Part shown: piece by piece, positions 41,668-50,764 of the stretch
How positions within the stretch are numbered: position 1 is the first letter of the stretch
Layout of the letters: every line of letters starts with the position of its first letter
Source: a virus
Direction: 5' to 3' (one strand)
IMG/VR virus record: IMGVR_UViG_3300042868_007959
Coordinates: 186,001-250,000 of that record
DNA: 64,000 nt
Program-made: the position numbers and the translations under genes
Notes under the pieces: generated by a model
Databases searched by the model: none
Told to the model about the DNA's origin: nothing
The model's input: the letters and a program-made list of their open reading frames with translations, nothing else

Positions 41668-43725
41668 ATGAAAAAAAACAATTTAACAGAAGAATTAAAT
41701 AGGATAAAGAATCTAATGGTTTACAATAATGGAGACTATAGAAATCCTATATATGAATTTGAGTTATTAAATGAAGCCCCTACTGATGAAGTAAAAGAAG
41801 TTTCTTTACAAGCCAATTTTAAATCAGGTAGATGGAAAGATACATCGTTACCAAAAACAGAAATTTTGGCTGAACTTAAAGAAGCAATAGATTGGCTAAA
41901 ACAAAAATCTAAAGAAATAAAAGATAGTGGTGGTATAATAGGTGGACAAGCAAAAATTTTAACAGTTCAAATAGAAGCTGGAGAATCACAAGTAACCAAT
42001 TACGATGCTGAAGTAGATCCTAAAGTCAAATTAGAAGAAAAAGTTTTATCTGAAAGAAGGGCTAAGACTATACAAACTTTCTTAACTAATTACTTTAAAA
42101 AATTACAAAAAGATAAGACTATTGATGCAATACCTGTATTTGAGGCACCTGTAGTTAAAATTGGTCCAACACCTTGGAATCCTAAAGGAGGTGATGAAGC
42201 GACAGATAAAAAATTTACTAAAGAACAATATATAAAAGTTAATTTTAAATTAACTCCACCTTCAGCTTGTTTGGAGGGATTAGTTATTGAGGTTATGTAT
42301 GTAAAAGAACCGAATCCTTCATTTCCATGTAGAGGAGGACACCAATGTGACGACGCATTATTTGATGTTTATTTGAATGAGACTAAATTAGATGGGGTAG
42401 CTAACTTAAATAATGCCGAAGATGGTGGAAGTAGAAGTTCTAAATTTGTAGTTTCACCACAACAAGCGTTATCGATATTAGGTAATAAACCAGGAAACAT
42501 TATGATATCTTTTGTATGTAAAAACAAAGATAAAAGATGTCACTCAAGTACACCTGAGATTAGATTAAGTAAAGGTGGTACAGTTGTATATCACGAATGT
42601 ACACCCTCAATCAGTGAAACTAATGATTATTCTAAAATAGATGTGATGGAATTAGATGCGTGTGGTAATTTAATTAAAAAGGGTCAAGAAAAGAAAACTG
42701 CACAAAAAGATGAATCTTTAATGAAACCACCTGCAGGTATCAAAAAAGGGTGGGTGGTTTACGACATTGCAACTAAATTACCTGTTTTTAAAGATACTTC
42801 GGCTTCTACAGATTTACAAGAAAATATTTACAAAAAATACTTACCATTATACGGTTATAATTTTGGTGGTTACGAACCTGAGATTTATAAAGGTAATTGT
42901 AATGAAGCAAAAATTTACGGTGGATGGTGTTTGTGGTCAGGTATAAAAATTAATTATGTAAATGATCAATTTTGTGGTGGAGCTGAATCGGGTTCGTCAT
43001 ATAAATTAGGTTCAGAAAGTACGGTTAATACTAATTTAGGTAAAAGTATAACTAATAGTATGAGGAATTATATGTTAGATAATTGTGATAGTTCTACTAT
43101 GGGAGTAGAATTGGGTGACATAATAACAGTTAAAAAAGATGATATACCAAAACAATTTAATTTTAAAAGATTATATTCTCCATTAGGAGTTTATTCTAAC
43201 CCAAAAATTGTCGGTAATGCATCTACACCATTTAAATTAGTTCCAAATGAAAAACCTAATGGTATAAATTTCACACCTAAATTATTTACAGATTTTGTTA
43301 ATAATATATATGGCACAGAACAAACCACAATAAAAACTCAAAACCTAATCAATTTAATCACAACCACTACTGTTTCTGATTTAAGTGATTCGACAAATGC
43401 AATATCATTCTTCATCACCACTACAGATGAAACTTTTGGATCTACAACATTTCCTAATTCAACAAAAATCGATTCGTATGTTAGTAAATATAATACATTT
43501 AAAAATGAAAAATTAACGGGAAGTGTTGTAGTTGGTGGATTTAAAGAAATACAAAATACATTTCTTAGTTTAAGTGTTATCAGAAAATATGAAAAGGGTA
43601 TTTTTAAAAACAATACTTTACGTGTTATGTTATATGGAAATCAACCATATTCATCAGTTGCGCAAAAATTGATATCTTTAGGATTGATTAAAGAAAAAAG
43701 TGGTAAATTAGTTTTATCTAAATAA
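41668..43725 (+). CDS. Tagged virion protein, OmpA-like domain, paralogue 2
   Basis: 685 residues. The tag NNLTEELNRIKNLMVYNNGD and following NPIYEFELLNE parallel the previous gene. The OmpA-like region (ILTVQIEAGESQVTNYDAEV, then LSERRAKTIQTFLTNYFKKL) has the typical Ser-x-x-Arg-Ala helix. The beta centre (CLEGLVIEVMYVKEPNPSFP, ALFDVYLNETKLDGVANLNN) is homologous to that of paralogue 1. The C-terminal 300 residues are different and have a Cys/Trp/Gly-rich part (KGNCNEAKIYGGWCLWSGIK) and a final helical domain. Tandem duplication followed by divergence of the C-terminal halves is evident. Confidence 0.6.
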   Translation: MKKNNLTEELNRIKNLMVYNNGDYRNPIYEFELLNEAPTDEVKEVSLQANFKSGRWKDTSLPKTEILAELKEAIDWLKQKSKEIKDSGGIIGGQAKILTVQIEAGESQVTNYDAEVDPKVKLEEKVLSERRAKTIQTFLTNYFKKLQKDKTIDAIPVFEAPVVKIGPTPWNPKGGDEATDKKFTKEQYIKVNFKLTPPSACLEGLVIEVMYVKEPNPSFPCRGGHQCDDALFDVYLNETKLDGVANLNNAEDGGSRSSKFVVSPQQALSILGNKPGNIMISFVCKNKDKRCHSSTPEIRLSKGGTVVYHECTPSISETNDYSKIDVMELDACGNLIKKGQEKKTAQKDESLMKPPAGIKKGWVVYDIATKLPVFKDTSASTDLQENIYKKYLPLYGYNFGGYEPEIYKGNCNEAKIYGGWCLWSGIKINYVNDQFCGGAESGSSYKLGSESTVNTNLGKSITNSMRNYMLDNCDSSTMGVELGDIITVKKDDIPKQFNFKRLYSPLGVYSNPKIVGNASTPFKLVPNEKPNGINFTPKLFTDFVNNIYGTEQTTIKTQNLINLITTTTVSDLSDSTNAISFFITTTDETFGSTTFPNSTKIDSYVSKYNTFKNEKLTGSVVVGGFKEIQNTFLSLSVIRKYEKGIFKNNTLRVMLYGNQPYSSVAQKLISLGLIKEKSGKLVLSK

Positions 43726-43944
43726 TTATTCAGATTCCACACTAAAACGAGTGGATTTAATAATTTTTTTATCTTCTTTAGACATTTCTCTAATAGTCTC
43801 TTTGTATGCACGTTTTAGGATTCTATCGTATTGACGTTCAGTTATACATGTGCCATCCGTCAACTCAATCGATTTTTCAGTCGCACAAGACGTAAGTGAA
43901 AAAATACTTACAAAGAATACTGTTTTAAAAATTAAATTTTTCAT
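43726..43944 (-). CDS. Small lipoprotein
   Basis: 72 residues. The N-terminus KNLIFKTVFFVSIFSLTSC is a lipoprotein signal peptide with lipobox LTSC; the mature protein starts at Cys20 and has about 53 residues (ATEKSIELTDGTCITERQYD, then a basic helix RILKRAYKETIREMSKEDKK). It would be anchored in the host outer or inner membrane. A good host-type promoter precedes it and it is oriented against its neighbours, features of an early superinfection exclusion or host-takeover gene. No family recognised. Confidence 0.7.
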   Translation of the reverse strand: MKNLIFKTVFFVSIFSLTSCATEKSIELTDGTCITERQYDRILKRAYKETIREMSKEDKKIIKSTRFSVESE

Positions 43945-43964
43945 AGTGTTTGATTTTATATAAA

Positions 43965-43996
43965 CAAATGTATATAAAACATTTTAAACTGCCAAA
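43965..43996 (-). promoter_or_regulatory. Bacteroidota-type host promoter before lipoprotein gene
   Basis: On the minus strand TTTG, 20 bases, then TACATTTG (43972-43965), which matches the -33 and -7 consensus fully, 20 bases before the ATG. Confidence 0.75.
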
Positions 43997-44066
43997 TTTT
44001 TAATTAATTTTTTTTTAATATTTAAAAATAAAACTTTAATATCTATACTTAGATAAAAAGTTTATT

Positions 44067-45323
44067 ATGAGTAAAATTAAAGTATTAGTTGTCCCAAGTG
44101 ACAGAACAGGAGTTTCGTATTATAGATCTACAATACCCCATATTAAATTAGAAGAATATTTTCCGAATGACTTTCATGTTGATATTGATTATGAACCTGA
44201 ATTATTAAATGATAATTTTTTAAAACAGTATGACTTAATACATTATCATAGAACTTTAGGTGACTATAACGATATAAAAGGAATATTAGATAGATGTGAT
44301 AGATTAGGTATCGCAACAATTATGGATATAGATGATCATTGGGCACCAGGATCAGATCACCCAGCTTGGGAAATTATTAAGTCTAATGAGTTAGATAAGA
44401 AAATCCTTAACAATATAAAGGTATCTAAAAATGTCACTACTACAACAAAAATATTTGCTGATGAGATAAGTAAACATAATAAAAATGTATTTGTAATACC
44501 AAATGCAATCGATCCTTTAGAAAAACAATATCAAAATAACTCTGAAAAAAGTGAAAGGATAAGAATTGGATGGTTAGGTGGTTCATCTCATTTAAAGGAT
44601 TTGGAAATATTAAAAGGTTTAATGACTAAATTGAGACATGATGGTTTAATCGATAAAGTACAATTTGTCTTATGTGGATTTGATTTAAGAGGTACTATGA
44701 CTTTAATCGATCAAAAGACTGGACAACAAACACAAAGACCGATAAAACCAAAAGAATCTGTTTGGTATTTATATGAAAAAATATTTACTGATGATTATAA
44801 AATTGTTAGTGAAGAGTATAGAGATTTTTTACTTTCTTTTGAAAATAAAGAATATGAAAATGTTATGAATGAGCCATATAGAAGAGTATGGACAAAACCT
44901 ATTACTTCTTATGCCTCAAATTATAATCTATTTGATATATCATTGGCACCATTAAAAGAGAGTAACTTCAATAAAGTTAAATCACAATTAAAAATAATTG
45001 AGTCTGGATTCCATAAAAAAGCGGTAATCGCACAAGATTTTGGACCTTATCAAATAGATGTCATTGATTCATATGAAAAAGGTGGTACTATAAATCAAAA
45101 CGGTAACGGGTTTTTAGTCCCTACATCAAAAAACCATAAATTATGGTATTCGCATTTAAAAAGATTAATAGAAAATCCTGAATTAATTACTAGTATGGGT
45201 GAAAATCTATATAATACTGTTAATGGTAGATACGATATGAAAACAGTTTGTGGACAAAGAAGTGAATTATATAAAAAATTAGTTTCAGAAAAAAAATATG
45301 TCGATGTTGATTTAGTCAATTAA
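44067..45323 (+). CDS. GT-B fold glycosyltransferase (family 4-like)
   Basis: 418 residues. The N-terminal VLVVPSDRTGVSYYRSTIPH, DLIHYHRTLGDY and IMDIDDHWAPGSDHPAW are followed by VFVIPNAIDP and IRIGWLGGSSHLKDLEIL, and then by SLAPLKESNFNKVKSQLKII, the E-x7-E-like acceptor/donor loop region. This is the layout of retaining GT-B glycosyltransferases. It opens a 12-kb plus-strand region of glycosyltransferases and nucleotide genes. The acceptor could be DNA, virion protein or a host polysaccharide; the sequence does not say which. Confidence 0.8.
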   Translation: MSKIKVLVVPSDRTGVSYYRSTIPHIKLEEYFPNDFHVDIDYEPELLNDNFLKQYDLIHYHRTLGDYNDIKGILDRCDRLGIATIMDIDDHWAPGSDHPAWEIIKSNELDKKILNNIKVSKNVTTTTKIFADEISKHNKNVFVIPNAIDPLEKQYQNNSEKSERIRIGWLGGSSHLKDLEILKGLMTKLRHDGLIDKVQFVLCGFDLRGTMTLIDQKTGQQTQRPIKPKESVWYLYEKIFTDDYKIVSEEYRDFLLSFENKEYENVMNEPYRRVWTKPITSYASNYNLFDISLAPLKESNFNKVKSQLKIIESGFHKKAVIAQDFGPYQIDVIDSYEKGGTINQNGNGFLVPTSKNHKLWYSHLKRLIENPELITSMGENLYNTVNGRYDMKTVCGQRSELYKKLVSEKKYVDVDLVN

Positions 45324-45352
45324 AATCTTTATTCTTATATAAAAATATTAAT

Positions 45353-45919
45353 ATGGAATTAAAAGAAAAAATTATTAAAAACAGAGAAAAGTTCGACAAG
45401 ACTTCAAAGACTAATGATATATTTAGTGAATCTTTAGTGAATTTTTTAGGTGAAGATTTATTCACTGCACCTGCATCTAATATGGAAAGTATGTACAATG
45501 CATTTCCAGGAGGTTTAATCGATCACATTTTAAAAGTCACCAAATATGCAGTTTATTTAAATGATAGTTTACCTGAAAATATAAGGGTAGATAAAAAATC
45601 TATCATTAAGGTATGTTTCTTACACCAGATAGGTAAGACATTTTTATATAAATTTTGTGAATCTGAATGGCATAGAAATAATTTAGGTAAAATGTATGAT
45701 TTTAATGAGGATTTAATCTCTATGAAAATAGGTGAAAGATCCGCATACTACGCCTTATCTAATGGAGTTGAGTTAACAGAAGAGGAATACCAATCGATTA
45801 TTAATTATGATAAATCGGAAGATGATAAACAATCTAAATGGTATGGATCAACATTATCCACTCTACTAAGACAGGCAAATGAATTATCAATAATAGAATG
45901 TAAAAAAATAAATAAATGA
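45353..45919 (+). CDS. HD-domain-like protein with altered HD motif
   Basis: 188 residues. PGGLIDHILKVTKYAVYL supplies the first His and KVCFLHQIGKTFLYKF the place where HD phosphohydrolases have HD; here it is HQ. The remaining layout (helix, NDSLPENIRVDKKSI, a later ISMKIGERSAYYAL helix) fits a small HD protein. Loss of the metal-binding Asp suggests a non-catalytic or altered-metal role. The next gene (dUTPase) overlaps by four bases, which links it to nucleotide metabolism. Confidence 0.65.
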   Translation: MELKEKIIKNREKFDKTSKTNDIFSESLVNFLGEDLFTAPASNMESMYNAFPGGLIDHILKVTKYAVYLNDSLPENIRVDKKSIIKVCFLHQIGKTFLYKFCESEWHRNNLGKMYDFNEDLISMKIGERSAYYALSNGVELTEEEYQSIINYDKSEDDKQSKWYGSTLSTLLRQANELSIIECKKINK

Positions 45920-46494
45920 TAGATAACGATGATTTTGACTCTTCTTTTGCGAAAGACCTTAGAGAGTTAGACGAATTAAATGCGTTGATGTCTCAAATAG
46001 AGACATTAGATAACAAAAATTTATTTGATCTTGATATCAATGATTTTAAAATAAGAACAAAATTTACAAATAATTCTAATAATCCAGATCCTGAATACGC
46101 AAAGATTGGTGATAGTGGATTCGATTTAAGGGCATTTATTTCAGAACCGATTACTTTGAAACCTTTGGAAAGAAAGTTAATACCTACTGGTTTACGTTTT
46201 GAATTAACCCCAAATACTGAATTACAAGTTAGACCTAGAAGTGGTATGGCACTTAAATATGGTATTTCTGTTTTAAACACTCCTGGTACAGTGGACGAGG
46301 GTTACAGAGGTGATGTAGGTATTATCGCAGTTAACTTAAGTAACGATGACTATACGATACAACCAGGGGAAAGAATCGCACAAGGAGTTATTGTCAATGT
46401 AATAGGGCAAGGAATTAGTGATCTTTCCAAAGTAAATAATTTATCTGAAACTGAAAGAGGTGAAGGTGGATTTGGATCAAGTGGTAAATATTAA
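45916..46494 (+). CDS. dut: dUTPase
   Basis: 192 residues with all five motifs of trimeric dUTPase: I KIGDSGFDLRA, II RPRSGMALKYG, III NTPGTVDEGYRGDVGI, IV PGERIAQGVI and V ERGEGGFGSSGKY. It hydrolyses dUTP to dUMP and keeps uracil out of DNA. An N-terminal extension of about 50 acidic residues (IDNDDFDSSFAKDLRELDEL) precedes the catalytic domain. It overlaps the HD-like gene by four bases and is followed by a glycosyltransferase gene. Confidence 0.95.
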   Translation: MIDNDDFDSSFAKDLRELDELNALMSQIETLDNKNLFDLDINDFKIRTKFTNNSNNPDPEYAKIGDSGFDLRAFISEPITLKPLERKLIPTGLRFELTPNTELQVRPRSGMALKYGISVLNTPGTVDEGYRGDVGIIAVNLSNDDYTIQPGERIAQGVIVNVIGQGISDLSKVNNLSETERGEGGFGSSGKY

Positions 46495-46500
46495 TGTTAT

Positions 46501-48075
46501 ATGATTAGTGTAGTATTCTCAACAAGAACTGATAACCAAAAACATATTAACCATTTAAAGCATTCATCAGGATTATCTAAAAATATAGAAATTTTACAAT
46601 ATGTTAATAATGGAGAATATTCGTTAACTGAAATATATAATAGAGGCTTAAAAGATTCTAAATATGACATTGTAATTTTCTGTCATGATGATATTCTATT
46701 TAATAAGGATGGTTGGGGTAAAAAAATAATTAATCACTTTAATCGCAGTGACTTTTCTATCTTAGGTATTGCAGGAACTACTGATATACCTTTATCAGGT
46801 AAATGGTGGGAAGATAGCACCAAAATGGTAGGTATTGTAAAACACTCTAATGGTGGTAGAACTTGGGAATCCAAGTATTCATCGAATTTCGGTGATGATA
46901 TTTTAGAAGTGGTAACTACTGATGGATTATTTTTTGCGTGTCACAAACAAAGAATAAAAACAGATTTCGATGAGAATTTAAAAGGTTTTCACTTCTACGA
47001 CATAGATTTTACTTATAACAATCATCTACTAGGTTCAAAAGTGGGGGTAATCTTTGATGTTAAAGTTACACATATGTCTATAGGTGAGACTAATTCTCAA
47101 TGGGAAAGTAATCGTCTACAGTTTGTTGAGAAATATAAAGATAGTTTACCTCATAAAATTGAACCTGAAATAAGGGTAGAACACAAAGAAATCAATTTAA
47201 AAGAAACCCCAAAATTATCGATAATTATACCAACTAAAGGTAATGTTGATTTTTTAAAACAATGTATTGACTCTATATATGATAATGATGGGTATACTAT
47301 GTTTAAAATTTATATTGCAGATACAGGATCAACTGAAGAAGAAATTAATATCATTAAAGAATATATTTCTAAAATGGGTGATCAGATAAAATTAATTGAG
47401 TACGATTATTATAATTTTGCCAAAATAAATAATGATGTAGTCAATAATCATATAGAAAAAGATACTGAAGTTTTATTATTTTGTAATAATGATATTAAGT
47501 TAGTAAATAATGCAATCACTAAAATGATTGATACCTATAATAAAAATAAAAACACTGTGGGTACTATTGGTGCCAGATTACATTATGGTAACAACACCAT
47601 ACAACACTCAGGAATTATAATGTATATATCACAAAATGGTAGAGTTAATGGACAAAAACGTTTAGTAAATATACATTTATCTCATTATGGGTTGCGTTCA
47701 TACTATAACTACCATGTAGACACTAAAAAAGATGTATTTGGTAATACTGCTGCATTTATGATGATATCTAAAAATCTTTTTTTGGATATTGGTGGCTTTA
47801 ATACTTCATACAATGAATGTTTCGAAGATGTCCAATTAAATGTTGAATGCATTAGTAGAAATAAAGTAAATATATTTGTTGGTGAATCTGTATGTTATCA
47901 CTATGAAAGTATAACTAGAAATAAAAGTGAGGAAAAATTAAAAAGAGAGTCAGAAGACTACACAAAAAGAATAATACCTTTTATTCTTAATAATAAAAAA
48001 ACATTTGACTACTTCACTAATATAAAAAGAAAAGATTTTGAAAATTTAATCGGAAATGGAAACACCCCTAATTAA
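46501..48075 (+). CDS. Two-domain family 2-type glycosyltransferase
   Basis: 524 residues. The first half (VVFSTRTDNQKHINHLKHSS, DIVIFCHDDILFNKDGW, TTDGLFFACHKQRI, FHFYDIDFTYNNHL) is a GT-A domain with a DD motif at about residue 62. From about residue 240, LSIIIPTKGNVDFLKQCIDS, LLFCNNDIKLVNNA and GGFNTSYNECFEDVQLNVEC make a second GT2 domain with NND as the metal-binding motif and ED as likely base. Two transferase domains in one chain suggest synthesis of an alternating or two-sugar structure. Confidence 0.78.
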   Translation: MISVVFSTRTDNQKHINHLKHSSGLSKNIEILQYVNNGEYSLTEIYNRGLKDSKYDIVIFCHDDILFNKDGWGKKIINHFNRSDFSILGIAGTTDIPLSGKWWEDSTKMVGIVKHSNGGRTWESKYSSNFGDDILEVVTTDGLFFACHKQRIKTDFDENLKGFHFYDIDFTYNNHLLGSKVGVIFDVKVTHMSIGETNSQWESNRLQFVEKYKDSLPHKIEPEIRVEHKEINLKETPKLSIIIPTKGNVDFLKQCIDSIYDNDGYTMFKIYIADTGSTEEEINIIKEYISKMGDQIKLIEYDYYNFAKINNDVVNNHIEKDTEVLLFCNNDIKLVNNAITKMIDTYNKNKNTVGTIGARLHYGNNTIQHSGIIMYISQNGRVNGQKRLVNIHLSHYGLRSYYNYHVDTKKDVFGNTAAFMMISKNLFLDIGGFNTSYNECFEDVQLNVECISRNKVNIFVGESVCYHYESITRNKSEEKLKRESEDYTKRIIPFILNNKKTFDYFTNIKRKDFENLIGNGNTPN

Positions 48076-48703
48076 CATATTAACTAGAACATCTAATAGA
48101 CCTAAAGGGTTTAAAATTAATGTTGAAAATATAAAAAATCAGACATACAAAAATATTAACCATATTGTCTGTACTGATAATAAAGATTCTATAAACTATA
48201 TTAAAGAAAATGGTATAGAAAATTTTATTTTTATAGATAGAGAGGAGATTATTAAAAATGATAAATCCCCAAACCCGCACACTGGAGTATATTCACCACA
48301 TAACCTTTATTTTAATGAAATGATAAAATTGGTTAATGAGGGATGGGTAATTTATTTAGATGATGACGATAGATTTACTTCATTAGATACAGTAGAAAAA
48401 ATAGTTAATATTATTAATGAATGTAATGAAGATTTTTTAATCTATTGGAGAATGATTTATTCGAATGGTGTAGTGTTACCAGTGGATATGTCAAATGGTA
48501 GATATCCATTCATAGGTGGTATTGGTGGATCGTGTTTTACTTTTAATAGTAAATATCGAAATTTATCTATATGGGATGGATGGAAATGTGGTGATTTTAG
48601 AGTAATCAAAAAATTACATGATAATATACCAAATAAAGTATGGGTACCTGAAAATTTTATTTTTGTACCATCACAGGGTTTTGGATTAAAAGAAGATTTA
48701 TAA
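48056..48703 (+). CDS. GT-A type glycosyltransferase
   Basis: 215 residues. INILTRTSNRPKGFKINVEN, then NQTYKNINHIVCTDNKDSIN, and WVIYLDDDDRFTSLDTV with the DDDD metal-binding motif, are typical of family 2-type enzymes. The C-terminal half (GGIGGSCFTFNSKYRNLSIW, GDFRVIKKLHDNIP) contains the acceptor side. It overlaps the previous gene by 20 bases. Confidence 0.75.
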   Translation: METPLINILTRTSNRPKGFKINVENIKNQTYKNINHIVCTDNKDSINYIKENGIENFIFIDREEIIKNDKSPNPHTGVYSPHNLYFNEMIKLVNEGWVIYLDDDDRFTSLDTVEKIVNIINECNEDFLIYWRMIYSNGVVLPVDMSNGRYPFIGGIGGSCFTFNSKYRNLSIWDGWKCGDFRVIKKLHDNIPNKVWVPENFIFVPSQGFGLKEDL

Positions 48704-49344
48704 TGGATTTTTTTAACGATAATAACACAGAAATTTTAATAGTAAATTATAATACACCAGATTATATTATAAGATTACATAGTCAAATAAGAGAATATAT
48801 TTCTTCGGAAATAACAATTAATATTATTGACGGTAGTGATGAAAAATTAAAAATTAGGGGTGATGAGTTCCCTCAATTGAATAAAAGAATGGAACTTATT
48901 TTAAAAGAAGATAAGTTTACTAACCACCATTTAATAGGATACAATATCCATCATGGTCCAGGTATGGATTATGGATTAAAAAAAATACAGAAAAAATATG
49001 TCTTAATTTTAGATTCAGATGTTGAAGTTTGTAACAAAGGTTTATTAAATATTTTTTCTAAAAATATCACAAAAGAATTTTATACTATAGGTAGAATAGT
49101 GACAGTTGATGATGGTGGAAATAATACCCATAAAAATGGGTATAAATATGTTCACCCTAGTACAATGATGTTGGATAGGGAATTTTATATGGGATTTGAT
49201 ATACCTTTTATAAAACACGGTGCACCATGTTTGAATTTTATGAAAAAAATAAACCCTAAATTTTTAATAGATATTAAGAATATTGATGATTATGTGAAAT
49301 ACGTTGGTCGAGGTACTAGAAAATTTTTTGGTATGAATTTATAA
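48703..49344 (+). CDS. GT-A type glycosyltransferase-like protein
   Basis: 213 residues. ILIVNYNTPDYIIRLHSQIR, INIIDGSDEKL, YVLILDSDVEVCNKGLLNIF with a DSD motif, and a C-terminal HPSTMMLDREFYMGFDIPFI are characteristic. It starts at the last base of the previous stop, so the set is translated as a coupled series. Confidence 0.7.
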   Translation: MDFFNDNNTEILIVNYNTPDYIIRLHSQIREYISSEITINIIDGSDEKLKIRGDEFPQLNKRMELILKEDKFTNHHLIGYNIHHGPGMDYGLKKIQKKYVLILDSDVEVCNKGLLNIFSKNITKEFYTIGRIVTVDDGGNNTHKNGYKYVHPSTMMLDREFYMGFDIPFIKHGAPCLNFMKKINPKFLIDIKNIDDYVKYVGRGTRKFFGMNL

Positions 49345-49360
49345 AAATATTGAATAAGTT

Positions 49361-50053
49361 ATGAAGATAAGTTTTAATATGGCAACTATGCCTGAAAGGT
49401 TGAGTGGGGCAATAAAAACAATAGAATCTATTTATGATCAGGCAGACATAATAAGGTTGTATTTAAATAAATTTGATGAGGTACCTAATGAATTTAAAAG
49501 AGATAAAATTGTTACTCACATAGGAGATGATTTGAGATCGACAGGTAAATTGTTTTGGGCGTTAAATAAAGATGAGTATTATTTTTGTATTGATGACGAC
49601 TTAATTTATCCACCAACGTATTCTAATGATATGATTAGTAAATTAAATGAGTATAATGATGAAATAATTGTATCGTTACATGGTAAAATTTTAAAAGATG
49701 GTATAAAAAATAGTTATTTTAGGGATTTAAAATTAGGTCTACATTGTTTACATGATGTGAATGTAGATACTTGGGTACATGTAATTGGTAACGGTGTTAG
49801 TACATTTAATACTAATAAAATTGTAATTGATTATAAAAAATTTAAATATAACTATATGGACGATATTATGGTATCATTAGAAGTACAAAAACAAAATAAA
49901 GGTGCTTTAGTGATGGCACATAAATCAAACTATCTATTATATAATGCACCAAAAGGGGGTACATTACATGGTGAATATGCCAATAACGATTCGACTCAAA
50001 CAGAAATGGTTAATAGTATTGAGTGGGAAATATTACAAAAACCTAAAATTTAA
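49361..50053 (+). CDS. GT-A type glycosyltransferase-like protein
   Basis: 230 residues. SFNMATMPERLSGAIKTIES and KDEYYFCIDDDLIYPPTYSN (IDDD metal motif) indicate a GT-A enzyme. The C-terminal part includes LGLHCLHDVNVDTWVHVIGN and a MDDIMVSLEVQ acid pair that could be the catalytic base. Similar stand-alone proteins occur in phage and bacterial glycan clusters. Acceptor unknown. Confidence 0.68.
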   Translation: MKISFNMATMPERLSGAIKTIESIYDQADIIRLYLNKFDEVPNEFKRDKIVTHIGDDLRSTGKLFWALNKDEYYFCIDDDLIYPPTYSNDMISKLNEYNDEIIVSLHGKILKDGIKNSYFRDLKLGLHCLHDVNVDTWVHVIGNGVSTFNTNKIVIDYKKFKYNYMDDIMVSLEVQKQNKGALVMAHKSNYLLYNAPKGGTLHGEYANNDSTQTEMVNSIEWEILQKPKI

Positions 50054-50056
50054 AAT

Positions 50057-50764
50057 ATGGAAAAATATATTATAGGAACTGGATGGTGGTGTGATGGTAG
50101 CGGCACCCACACACACAGTAAACACCAACCTTATGTAGATAAAAAAACTAGACAAGTAGAATTTTTTGATTTATGGTATAAATCTGTTATGAAATTTACT
50201 AACCCACATAATATTGTTGTTATTGATTCGAATAGTCCAATAAAACCCAATATTATAGATAAAGAAAATGTTAAATTATTTTCTTTAAATCAAAATTATG
50301 GTGCTGCGGTAGATGGTACCAGTAAAGGTATTTTATCGGGTTGGGATAGAAGTGTTTTACTTTCCGCAAGTATTTCTTTTTTGGAAGATGTAGATTATTT
50401 TGTTTACGTAGAACAAGATTGTGTTTTATGGGGTACAAATATAATTGAGGATATAATTCGTAGTATGGGTGATAAAAAAATTGCGTTAGGTAGTGGAATT
50501 GGTACACCTCAGCCAATACAACAGTCTTTAATTGTAGTAAAAAGAGAATATATTCCTACATTTTTAAAACTAGAGTTTGATAATGATAAAGAAAATTTAA
50601 AAATATCGCCAGAAAATAGATATTATAAACATTTTACAAACGATATAAAATTTTTAGAAATAGATTATGGTAGAAAAAGACCCATAGATTTCAATAAAAA
50701 ACAATTCTATATACAACATTTAAACACTAGTGAATTAGAGCAATATAAAAATAAATTGTTATGA
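50057..50764 (+). CDS. Glycosyltransferase-like protein
   Basis: 235 residues. IGTGWWCDGSGTHTHSKHQP is an unusual His-rich start, then NIVVIDSNSPIKPNIIDKEN, LFSLNQNYGAAVDGTSKGIL and YFVYVEQDCVLWGTNIIEDI, where EQD stands in the DxD position. This altered motif is common in small GT-A relatives of phages. The downstream methyltransferase gene overlaps by four bases. Confidence 0.6.
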   Translation: MEKYIIGTGWWCDGSGTHTHSKHQPYVDKKTRQVEFFDLWYKSVMKFTNPHNIVVIDSNSPIKPNIIDKENVKLFSLNQNYGAAVDGTSKGILSGWDRSVLLSASISFLEDVDYFVYVEQDCVLWGTNIIEDIIRSMGDKKIALGSGIGTPQPIQQSLIVVKREYIPTFLKLEFDNDKENLKISPENRYYKHFTNDIKFLEIDYGRKRPIDFNKKQFYIQHLNTSELEQYKNKLL

